Shown one piece after another: positions 1-5,666 of a stretch of DNA of 7,682 nt. How positions within the stretch are numbered: the first letter of the stretch is position 1; every line of letters begins with the position of its first letter. The stretch is from an uncultured Gemmatimonadota bacterium (lineage in GTDB: Bacteria; Gemmatimonadota; Gemmatimonadetes; Gemmatimonadales; GWC2-71-9). The translations under genes were made by a program, and so were the position numbers. The notes under the pieces are model-generated. The model was not told where the DNA came from, did no database searches, and saw only the letters and a program-made list of their open reading frames with translations. The stretch is taken from the NCBI GenBank assembly GCA_946479805.1, contig CAMLHP010000098.1, positions 1 to 7,682 on the forward strand, given 5' to 3'.

Positions 1-53
1 GTTGTAATTCCGACCCAAACGCTCTAGTTTTTCCAGTCTTTCACAAATCTATT

Positions 54-68
54 TGAGAATGATTCTCA
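54..68. promoter_or_regulatory. Fur-type iron box (7-1-7 palindrome)
   Basis: The sequence TGAGAAT-G-ATTCTCA is a perfect 7-1-7 inverted repeat and agrees closely with the known Fur operator core (TGATAATnATTATCA, often with G and C at the fourth positions of the arms). It lies at the 5' end of an iron permease gene, where an iron-responsive repressor site is expected. It overlaps both candidate start codons (TTG 53, ATG 59), so bound Fur would sit on the start of the coding region and probably just downstream of the transcription start. Family member identity (Fur rather than Zur, Mur or PerR) is inferred from the gene it precedes. Confidence 0.78.
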
Positions 69-2197
69 CTCATCTCGGGCTGTTTGGTCTTCTTGCGGCT
101 TTTCAGGTCGCCGCTCCGGCACCTGATACGCTCGACGCTGATATCGCGCCCACCGCTCGGCGGGTAGCGTCCATGGTGCTGCTGGCCGCCCAGGAGTACG
201 ACATCGGAGTCGAAGGTGGCCGGATTGTCCTGGCGCCCGAGGTGGAAGAGGCACGGCTGTTCCTTACTGAAGCACGCAAGGCCACCAACCGTCTACCGGT
301 TGACGAAGGCAGACGGATCGCAGCTTCCATCGATACGATGCTGCTGCTGATCAAGCGGACCTCCGACCCGTCCGATGTCTCGGCCCTCGCGAGATCGTCC
401 ACCTCAGACATGGCTGCGCGGCTGGGGATTTCGCTGGAGGAGATTCCCGCGACGTCACCCCTCGCAGCGCGCGGCGCCGAGATCTACAACAGCACCTGCG
501 CCAGCTGTCACGGTGATCGCGGCCAGGGAGATGGCCCTGCCGCACTCGGGCTCGACCCGCCGCCAGCCAACCTGACGGACCGCGCGGCGCTGGCCGACGC
601 AACTCCGCTTGACTTCTACCGCCGCATCACGATCGGCGTGGCCGGCACCGCGATGCCGGAATACGAGGCCACGCTCTCGGCCGACGACCGCTGGGCCGCA
701 GCCGTATATGCCACGCTGCTCCGGCTGCCCGAGGCGTCGGGCGAGATTCCCGACTCTCTCCGCGACTTCACCACGACTGCGCGCCTCTCCGACTCGGCCC
801 TGCTCGCCGCCCTCGGTGGCCAGGGAGATGAGGCGCTGGGCCGGCTTGCTGCGGTGCGGATTGCCGGCACCGGCGGTCCCGACGCGGCCCAGGCTGCGCG
901 GGTGTTCACCCAGGTGCGCGCCGGGATCGACTCCGCCATCGCGCTGGCGGCCGCAGGGCAGCAGGACGCTGCCCAGTCGATGTCGCTGGACGCGTACATG
1001 GCGTTCGAGCGAGTCGAGCGCACGCTCCGGATCCGCAATCCGGGCCTCGCCGCCGATCTCGAGGCCGGCTTCGGCGAGCTTCGGGCCCGCGCCGGTGACG
1101 GCGAAGCGTCGCTCGCCGAGATCGAGGCCTCGCTGATGAGCGGGCTGGAACGGGCCGAGCGGGCGTTTGCGGACCAGCCGTCAGCGGCAGGGATGTTCGT
1201 GCAGTCGATGCTGCTGATGCTGCGCGAGGGGGTCGAGGCGATCCTGGTTGTCGGCGCGCTGCTGACCTTCCTGGTGAAGACTGGCGCCGGGGAGCGCCGG
1301 CGGGACATCCACATCGGCGTGATCCTGGCGCTGGCGGCAAGCGCGCTTACGGCGGTGCTCATCGAGACGGTGTTCCACCTCTCGCCCCGGCACCAGGAGA
1401 CGCTGGAAGGCATCACCATGCTGGTGGCGGTCGCGGTGCTGTTCTACGTGAGCTACTGGCTGCTTTCGAAGCTGGAAGTGGTGAAATGGACCTCCTTCGT
1501 GAAGAGCAGGGTCCACTCGGCCGTCACCTCCGGATCGGCCTTCGCGCTGGCATCGGCGGCGTTCCTTGCGGTGTACCGCGAGGGCTTCGAGACGATCCTG
1601 TTCTACAAGGCGCTGGTGGTTTCAGGCGGGCCGTCGGCGCTTCCGCCGATAGTGATCGGCATGGTGGTGGGTGGGGTGTTGCTGGCGATCGTTTACCTCG
1701 CCATCACCCGTTTTGGGGTTCGCCTGCCGCTCCGGCCCTTCTTCGGGGTGACCAGCGTATTCCTCTACCTGATGGCGTTCATCTTCGCAGGCAAGGGCGT
1801 GGCCGAGCTCCAGGCGGGGACGGCAGTCCCCACCACGTTCGTGAGCTGGGGGCCACGGCTTCCGGCGCTGGGGATCTACCCGACGCTCGAGACCATGCTG
1901 GCGCAGGGAGCGCTGGTGGCGCTGGCGCTGTTCGCGCTGGCGTGGCTGTTCCTGGTGGAGCCGAGAAGGCTCAAGGTCACTTCCGAGCTGGCGCCGGGAG
2001 CGGCGGAGGCGCCGAGACCCGCAGGGCAGCGGCGGGGCGAGACACACGCAAAGCCGGATTCGTCGCGAAACCTGATCCGGTCGCTTGAGCGGATCGAAAC
2101 CGACATCGCCGAGATCAAGTCGGAGGTGGAGCGGATGCGGGACACGATCAGCGAGCGGGCGGAGGCAGCAGAGACGGATGGACGGATGGACGGATAG
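59..2197 (+). CDS. Cytochrome c/FTR1 family iron permease
   Basis: Predicted inner-membrane high-affinity iron permease with a large periplasmic N-terminal half. Numbering from ATG 59 (712 aa): signal peptide about 1-20, ending near AAPA; helical periplasmic region; class I cytochrome c domain with heme motif CASCH (Cys147, Cys150, His151) and probable axial Met199; a second helical stretch to about 375; then seven hydrophobic segments (about 380-407, 417-439, 449-470, 490-510, 528-550, 560-578, 610-634). The two FTR1 signature motifs are present: REGVE (389-393) and REGFE (507-511), whose glutamates bind iron in the family. The C-terminus (667-706) is charged and likely coiled coil. The heme domain may couple iron oxidation state or electron transfer to uptake; that is inference. 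TTG 53 is an alternative start that adds an arginine to the signal peptide. Neither start has a clear Shine-Dalgarno. The gene is monocistronic and preceded by a Fur box. Confidence 0.93.
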   Translation: MILTHLGLFGLLAAFQVAAPAPDTLDADIAPTARRVASMVLLAAQEYDIGVEGGRIVLAPEVEEARLFLTEARKATNRLPVDEGRRIAASIDTMLLLIKRTSDPSDVSALARSSTSDMAARLGISLEEIPATSPLAARGAEIYNSTCASCHGDRGQGDGPAALGLDPPPANLTDRAALADATPLDFYRRITIGVAGTAMPEYEATLSADDRWAAAVYATLLRLPEASGEIPDSLRDFTTTARLSDSALLAALGGQGDEALGRLAAVRIAGTGGPDAAQAARVFTQVRAGIDSAIALAAAGQQDAAQSMSLDAYMAFERVERTLRIRNPGLAADLEAGFGELRARAGDGEASLAEIEASLMSGLERAERAFADQPSAAGMFVQSMLLMLREGVEAILVVGALLTFLVKTGAGERRRDIHIGVILALAASALTAVLIETVFHLSPRHQETLEGITMLVAVAVLFYVSYWLLSKLEVVKWTSFVKSRVHSAVTSGSAFALASAAFLAVYREGFETILFYKALVVSGGPSALPPIVIGMVVGGVLLAIVYLAITRFGVRLPLRPFFGVTSVFLYLMAFIFAGKGVAELQAGTAVPTTFVSWGPRLPALGIYPTLETMLAQGALVALALFALAWLFLVEPRRLKVTSELAPGAAEAPRPAGQRRGETHAKPDSSRNLIRSLERIETDIAEIKSEVERMRDTISERAEAAETDGRMDG

Positions 2198-2212
2198 ACG
2201 GCTGGACGGATG
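2173..2212 (+). repeat. 8-bp tandem repeat GACGGATG x5 over the permease stop codon
   Basis: Five consecutive 8-bp units: GACGGATG, GACGGATG, GACGGATA, GACGGCTG, GACGGATG. The third unit's G-to-A variant creates the TAG stop at 2195-2197 of the iron permease gene, so the last residues of that protein are repeat-encoded. A unit of 8 is not a multiple of 3, so gain or loss of a unit upstream of the stop would shift the terminal reading frame. The terminator hairpin begins 6 bp after the last unit. Confidence 0.85.
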
Positions 2213-2218
2213 GAAAGG

Positions 2219-2246
2219 AAAACGGCCCGCGCATGCGGGCCGTTTT
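2219..2246. terminator. Strong bidirectional intrinsic terminator
   Basis: A perfect 12-bp stem, AAAACGGCCCGC with GCGGGCCGTTTT, closes a GCAT loop. The G+C-rich core is flanked by A4 on one side and T4 on the other, so it can terminate transcription from either direction. It starts 21 bp past the iron permease stop codon and is that gene's terminator. It would equally end any minus-strand transcript coming through the intergenic region from about 2364. Confidence 0.9.
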
Positions 2247-2364
2247 CAATGGGGAGTGGTAGATCGCCCCCTGAGTTTAACGGAGACAGGCGGATTTGCC
2301 TGCTCCACCCTTCTTCGACCTACCACTTTCCTGTGGGGCGATGCGGCACCCCGTTGCTCTTTCT
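2219..2364 (-). ncRNA. Candidate structured small RNA between convergent genes
   Basis: No known RNA family was recognised. Paired elements seen: arm A 2255-2262 with 2320-2327 (8 bp perfect; on the plus strand it extends to 12 bp at 2251-2262/2320-2331 with two G-U pairs); arm B 2263-2270 with 2335-2342 (8 bp perfect); an internal hairpin, GGAG+CAGGC (2282-2291, one bulged A) with GCCTG+CTCC (2298-2306); and on the minus strand a hairpin pairing 2352-2347 with 2340-2335, including one G-U. Arms occur in order A, B, A', B', so A and B form a pseudoknot or are mutually exclusive switch states. The minus strand is preferred because a TTGACA promoter-like site lies at its 5' end and the bidirectional terminator at its 3' end, giving about 145 nt. 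The G-U pairs of arm A favour the plus strand instead, so the strand is uncertain. Confidence 0.35.
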
Positions 2365-2371
2365 AAAGGCA

Positions 2372-2400
2372 ATGATTGTGCCGTTTGATGATTCTGTCAA
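2372..2400 (-). promoter_or_regulatory. Candidate sigma70-type promoter for the intergenic RNA
   Basis: Read on the minus strand, a consensus -35 hexamer TTGACA (2400-2395) is followed after exactly 17 bp by AATCAT (2377-2372), a poor -10 (first half unlike TATAAT, last two bases matching). Predicted start is near 2364. It points away from lgt into the structured intergenic segment that ends in the bidirectional terminator. The perfect -35 and ideal spacing are the support; the weak -10 limits it. Confidence 0.35.
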
Positions 2401-2539
2401 CCCCTTGAAATTACGGCAGTTGTGCAGGGCAAAATCAAGGGAAACTGTCGAGTTTCTTGTCGATTTCGAGATTCGTCCGGCAACCAGTTGATCTTGAATC
2501 ACTTGACTCAGCGTCAATAAATACGACAGCGTCGCCGTT
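2401..2539. other. Gene-free stretch downstream of lgt, visibly lower in GC
   Basis: No convincing gene is seen. The stretch is visibly richer in A and T than the flanking genes. It contains small inverted repeats: CCCTTGA (2402-2408) with TCAAGGG (2435-2441); GAAACT-GTCG-AGTTTC (2441-2456); TTGAC with GTCAA (2503-2507/2513-2517); and CGAC-AGC-GTCG (2524-2534). The last, read on the minus strand just after the lgt stop and followed by a T-rich run, could be a weak terminator for the operon, but no stem here is strong. Open frames crossing it lack ribosome binding sites and recognisable protein sequence. Confidence 0.5.
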
Positions 2540-3373
2540 CTAGGGTCGCGGCGTCGAGGAGAGAAATGGACCCGGGTTGATCTCGGGTGCCCGCTTCCAG
2601 CGAGCAACAAGGATCGCGCCGATGATGACCAGCAGCACGCTGGTCAGCTGCGCGATGGTGAACGGCCCGAGGAAGCGATCATCCTTGGCCCTCAGTATCT
2701 CGATGAGGAATCTCTCGATCCCCGCGAACACCAGGTACGCCCCGAAGAGCCAGCCGGTGCCCCATGGTTTCCGGCGCCAGACCCACAGCAGGGCGAACAC
2801 CCCGAGCATGATCGCCGCTTCGTAGAGCTGGGTCGGGTGCACAGCCAGCACGGTGGTGGGATCGAGGCCCTGCGGGGTGCTGATGCCCAGGTGATTCAGG
2901 TTGGCTACGGTGGACGGCGGGTATCCCTGGGGGAACTTCACCCCCCACGGAAGGTCAGTGGGCCGGCCGTAGTCATCGTTGATCAGGAAGCAGCCGATCC
3001 TGCCGAGGGCATAGGCTGCCGCGAGGGCGGGAGCGGCGAGGTGCATGGTCCATCGAAGCGGCACCCGCCGGCGCCATCCATTGAGCAGGACGGCCAGTGC
3101 TCCGCCGATGAACCCGCCGTACCACACCAGCCCGCCACGGGAAAGGATGGCCCCAGGGTCCTGGGTCAGCGCCACGTACCAGAGTTTGGCGCCCACCACG
3201 CCGCCGATGACGGCGGCGACCACGATGTCCGCGCTGTAATCCTCTCGCAGCTTGCGCCGCCTGAGCTCCAGTGTGATGAGCCAGCCTCCCACCAGGAAGC
3301 CGAACATCATCATGATGCCGTAGCCGGTGACCTCGAGCGGGCCGAGATGGATGATGAACGGATAGACGTTCAT
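2540..3373 (-). CDS. lgt: Prolipoprotein diacylglyceryl transferase (Lgt)
   Basis: Inner-membrane enzyme that moves a diacylglyceryl group from phosphatidylglycerol to the lipobox cysteine of prelipoproteins, the first step of lipoprotein maturation. The 277-aa product is of normal length and strongly hydrophobic with several membrane helices. Family landmarks: YGIMMMFGF (18-26), GGLVWYGGFIGG (80-91), the signature region GRIGCF...DDYGRPT (124-139), HPTQLYE (179-185) and the C-terminal ER-FLIEILR block (220-228). Relative to E. coli Lgt, the HGG of the second block is YGG (Tyr85) and the GRIGN of the signature is GRIGC (Cys128); the signature arginine (Arg125) is kept. The ATG at 3373 overlaps the tsaD stop by 4 bp (ATGA), with GGAGG 10 nt upstream. 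It is the last gene of the operon. Confidence 0.95.
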   Translation of the reverse strand: MNVYPFIIHLGPLEVTGYGIMMMFGFLVGGWLITLELRRRKLREDYSADIVVAAVIGGVVGAKLWYVALTQDPGAILSRGGLVWYGGFIGGALAVLLNGWRRRVPLRWTMHLAAPALAAAYALGRIGCFLINDDYGRPTDLPWGVKFPQGYPPSTVANLNHLGISTPQGLDPTTVLAVHPTQLYEAAIMLGVFALLWVWRRKPWGTGWLFGAYLVFAGIERFLIEILRAKDDRFLGPFTIAQLTSVLLVIIGAILVARWKRAPEINPGPFLSSTPRP

Positions 3374-4407
3374 GCGGAAACAGCCTCCGGAGCCTGGAAC
3401 CCGGGAAGGGGCAGGTGGTCTCGCGCCTCGAGCTCGAGGCCGCTGCGATCGCCCCGGCGGAGCCGCCAGCCGCCTGCAGCGGCGATCATGGCGGCGTTGT
3501 CGGTGTTGAGGCGTGGTGAAGCTACGTGGAGTTCGGCCACTCCCGCCAGCCGGGCGCGCATGGCGGTGACCAGCGCCTGGTTGCAGGCAACACCGCCGCC
3601 CAGCACCACCTGCTGGCGGTGGATCGCCTCGGCAGCGAGCGCGGTCTTGGTCACCAGCACCTCGACCGCCGCGTCCTGGAAGGCGAGCGCGAGGTCGGCG
3701 GGGCGAAAGGTGGCACGGTCGGCGGTCTCGATGGCGCGGAGCGCCGCGGTCTTGAGTCCGCTGAACGAGAAGTTGAAGTGATTGGGATCGTCGGGACCGG
3801 CCGAGAGCAGCGGACGGGGCAGGGTAATGGCGCCAGCACGCCCTTCCAGGGCCAGCGCCTCGATGGCGGCACCTCCCGGATATCCCAGCCCCAGGATCTT
3901 GGCCACCTTGTCGAAGGCCTCACCCGCGGCATCATCGAGAGTGCCGCCGAGCCAGTTGTAGCTGCCCCACCTCGGCACGTCCAGCAGCATCGTGTGCCCA
4001 CCCGAGACCAGCAGCCCGGTGAAGGGCGGCTCCAGCGGGACTTCGAGCATCGGTGCGAAGAGGTGTCCCTCGAGATGGTTCACGCCAATGAGCGGAAGCT
4101 GGCGGCTGAAGGCCAGCGTCTTGGCGTACATCACTCCCACCAGCAGCGCACCCACCAGTCCCGGTCCCGCGGTCACCGCGATACCGTCCAGCTGGTCGAG
4201 CTGCACGCCGGCATCACCCAGTGCCTGCTTCACCACCGGCCCGATGGCTTCGACGTGCGCCCGGCTGGCGAGCTCCGGCACCACGCCTCCGAAGATCCGG
4301 TGGATGTCCTGGGAGAGGATGACCAGCGACTCGATGCGCGGGCCGCTGTCGTCCCACATCACAACCGAGGCCGACGTTTCGTCGCACGAGGTTTCGATGC
4401 CCAGCAC
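3370..4407 (-). CDS. tsaD: tRNA N6-threonylcarbamoyladenosine transferase subunit TsaD
   Basis: Cytoplasmic enzyme that transfers the threonylcarbamoyl group from TC-AMP to A37 of ANN-decoding tRNAs, acting with TsaB and TsaE. Numbering from GTG 4407 (345 aa): N-terminal LGIETSCDETS, the metal-binding HLEGH (His111, His115), SGGHT (135-139), the nucleotide-binding DDAAGEAFDK (158-167), FSFSGLKT (213-220), GGGVACN (270-276) and NTDNAAMIA with the metal ligand Asp303. All are intact, so the protein should be active. The start is uncertain. GTG 4407 is the nearest standard start to the conserved N-terminus but lies 17 nt from the only good Shine-Dalgarno. CTG 4419 (5 nt spacing) and ATC 4416 (8 nt spacing) fit the ribosome site better. 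The end overlaps lgt by 4 bp, and the upstream thioredoxin gene stops at 4416. Confidence 0.94.
   Translation of the reverse strand: MLGIETSCDETSASVVMWDDSGPRIESLVILSQDIHRIFGGVVPELASRAHVEAIGPVVKQALGDAGVQLDQLDGIAVTAGPGLVGALLVGVMYAKTLAFSRQLPLIGVNHLEGHLFAPMLEVPLEPPFTGLLVSGGHTMLLDVPRWGSYNWLGGTLDDAAGEAFDKVAKILGLGYPGGAAIEALALEGRAGAITLPRPLLSAGPDDPNHFNFSFSGLKTAALRAIETADRATFRPADLALAFQDAAVEVLVTKTALAAEAIHRQQVVLGGGVACNQALVTAMRARLAGVAELHVASPRLNTDNAAMIAAAGGWRLRRGDRSGLELEARDHLPLPGFQAPEAVSA
3425..3440. repeat. 16-bp perfect palindrome within tsaD
   Basis: GCCTCGAGCTCGAGGC is its own reverse complement. It lies in the codons for the LELEAR stretch near the TsaD C-terminus, so it probably reflects the repeated Leu-Glu codons rather than a binding site. 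Confidence 0.6.
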
Positions 4408-4415
4408 CCGGCGGA

Positions 4416-4997
4416 TCAGTTCAGCTCCTCCGGGCCCACGGTGGCCGGGTCCGAGGGCTCGATGCCCAGTGAGCGCTGGATGAGCGCGATGTTGGCGGGT
4501 GAACTCCAGTCGTGTGCGCCTATGACCCGCTTGACGATGATGCCGTCGGCATCCAGCAGAAAGCTTTCCGGCACGCCGGCTGTCTGGAACACCTGCTGTA
4601 TCCGGCCGCTCCGGTCGTGCAGGATGTCGAACGTCAGGCCCAGCTCCTGGGCAAATCGGGTGACCGGCTCTGGAGAGCCTTCGTCGATGCTTACGGCGGC
4701 TATGGCGAAGCCCCTGTCCTTGAGGCGGACCCAGGCCTTCTGCATGGCGGGCATTTCCTGGCGGCAGGGAATGCACCAGGTGGCCCAGATGTTGACCAGC
4801 GTGACCTTTCCCTTGTAGTGGGCGCGCAGGTCCACCGAGTCGCCGGTGGCGAGGTCCAGTGCCCGGAAGTCGGGAGCCTTCCCTCCCACTGTCACGCGCT
4901 GGGCCGGGCCACCGAAGCGCGAGAGCGCCCACGCTCCCAGCGCGAGGCCTCCCAGCACCAGCGCGACCACCACCCACTGCCTTCGGTTAGCGCTCAT
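4416..4997 (-). CDS. TlpA/ResA-like membrane-anchored thioredoxin
   Basis: Predicted periplasmic-facing thiol-disulfide oxidoreductase of 193 aa. It has a short positively charged N-terminus and one membrane helix (about 8-27) that acts as an uncleaved anchor or signal, then an AhpC/TSA-Redoxin type thioredoxin fold (about 36-175). The active site is WATWCIPC, with Cys75 and Cys78, followed by the helix RQEMPAMQ. The cis-proline is in GVPESFLLD (Pro143). The family reduces disulfides in extracytoplasmic proteins such as apocytochromes c during maturation; whether this copy serves the cytochrome c domain of the nearby iron permease is speculation. The start ATG lies 3 nt after the rpe stop, with no strong Shine-Dalgarno, suggesting translational coupling. 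The C-terminal tail after 178 is acidic and probably unstructured. Confidence 0.9.
   Translation of the reverse strand: MSANRRQWVVVALVLGGLALGAWALSRFGGPAQRVTVGGKAPDFRALDLATGDSVDLRAHYKGKVTLVNIWATWCIPCRQEMPAMQKAWVRLKDRGFAIAAVSIDEGSPEPVTRFAQELGLTFDILHDRSGRIQQVFQTAGVPESFLLDADGIIVKRVIGAHDWSSPANIALIQRSLGIEPSDPATVGPEELN
4425..4431 (-). promoter_or_regulatory. Shine-Dalgarno for tsaD, deciding its start
   Basis: GGAGGAG on the minus strand lies inside the last codons of the upstream thioredoxin gene. Spacing is 5 nt to CTG 4419, 8 nt to ATC 4416 and 17 nt to GTG 4407. It is a near-perfect anti-16S match, so initiation at CTG or ATC is more natural than at GTG. Confidence 0.65.
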
Positions 4998-5000
4998 TAT

Positions 5001-5666
5001 CTACACTCGCACGCTGCAGGCGGCCCGGAGCGCCTTCACCGCCCCGGTCACGTCGGGTTCTCCAAACACTGCGGTGCCGGCCACGAATGTGTCGGCGCCC
5101 GCAGCGTGTGCCGCACCAATGGTGGCCACGGTGATTCCTCCATCCACTTCGAGAGCCGCGGACGAGCCGCGCTCGTCCAGCAGTCGCCGCACCCGCGCAA
5201 TCTTGTCGGTGGCTGCCGGAAGGTAGCGCTGGCCGCCGAAGCCGGGATTGACCGACATGACCAGCACCAGCCCCACGTCATCCACCACTTCCTCGAGGTG
5301 GGCCACCGGGGTGCCGGGGTTGAGCGCGAGCCCGGCAAGCATCCCCAGCTCGCGCACCCGGGCAAGGTGGCGCTGCACGTGATAGGTGGCCTCGGGATGG
5401 AAGGTGAACACCGAGGCGCCGAGGCCGGCGTACTCCTCGATGTAGCGCTCGGGCCGCTCGACCATGAGGTGGACGTCAACCGGCAGGTTCGATATCCGGC
5501 GGAGCGCGCGGATGATGGGCGCGCCGAATGTCAGGTTGGGAACGAAGTGGCCGTCCATCACGTCCACGTGCAGCCAGGTTGCGCCGCCGGCTTCGGCGGC
5601 CTCTACCTGTTCCCGAAGGCGCCCCAGGTCGGCGCTCAGGACACTGGGGGCGATGCGTATGCTCAC
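5001..5666 (-). CDS. rpe: Ribulose-phosphate 3-epimerase
   Basis: Cytoplasmic TIM-barrel enzyme that interconverts D-ribulose 5-phosphate and D-xylulose 5-phosphate in the pentose phosphate pathway. The 221-aa product has the usual length. Conserved features: IAPSVLSADLGRL (5-17), with a catalytic acid in SAD (Asp13); HVDVMDGHFVPN (33-44), holding metal ligands His33 and Asp35; DVHLMV (64-69) with His66; MSVNPGFGGQ (137-146), the phosphate-side loop; and VDGGI (174-178) with the second catalytic Asp175. The GTG start at 5666 overlaps the upstream stop by 4 bp (GTGA) and has GGAG 7 nt upstream. The frame stays open far upstream, but the conserved N-terminus begins at this GTG. Confidence 0.96.
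   Translation of the reverse strand: MSIRIAPSVLSADLGRLREQVEAAEAGGATWLHVDVMDGHFVPNLTFGAPIIRALRRISNLPVDVHLMVERPERYIEEYAGLGASVFTFHPEATYHVQRHLARVRELGMLAGLALNPGTPVAHLEEVVDDVGLVLVMSVNPGFGGQRYLPAATDKIARVRRLLDERGSSAALEVDGGITVATIGAAHAAGADTFVAGTAVFGEPDVTGAVKALRAACSVRV

Noticed and set aside
616..1419. Minus-strand open frame of 267 codons opposite the iron permease gene
   Set aside because: Serine/arginine/alanine-rich translation typical of the reverse strand of GC-rich genes; the permease on the plus strand is certain.
2275..2281. Integron attC core-like GTTTAAC
   Set aside because: No matching GTTRRRY partner lies downstream, and there is no integrase or gene cassette.
2282..2320. T-box or SRP RNA similarity on the minus strand (AGGGTGG, GGAGCAG)
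   Set aside because: The T-box core ACCGCG and the SRP apical GGAAG tetraloop arrangement are absent, and no aminoacyl-tRNA or amino acid gene follows.
2251..2342. HDV-like self-cleaving ribozyme, because arm order P1, P2, hairpin, P1', P2' matches on the plus strand
   Set aside because: The linkers around the central hairpin are too long, there is no P4, and the C-N-R-A element before the final strand is missing.
2367..2381. Second Fur box over the candidate RNA -10 (shared core AATGATT)
   Set aside because: Only 9 of 15 positions match the upstream box and the outer halves are not palindromic, which is too weak to call.
2210..2491. Plus-strand open frame of 93 codons after the iron permease gene
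   Set aside because: It begins in the tandem repeat, runs through the terminator and structured arms, has no ribosome site and no recognisable protein features.
2320..2610. Minus-strand open frame of 96 codons overlapping the lgt 3' end
   Set aside because: It overlaps the secure lgt coding region out of frame and has no ribosome site or family resemblance; it is open by chance in AT-richer DNA.
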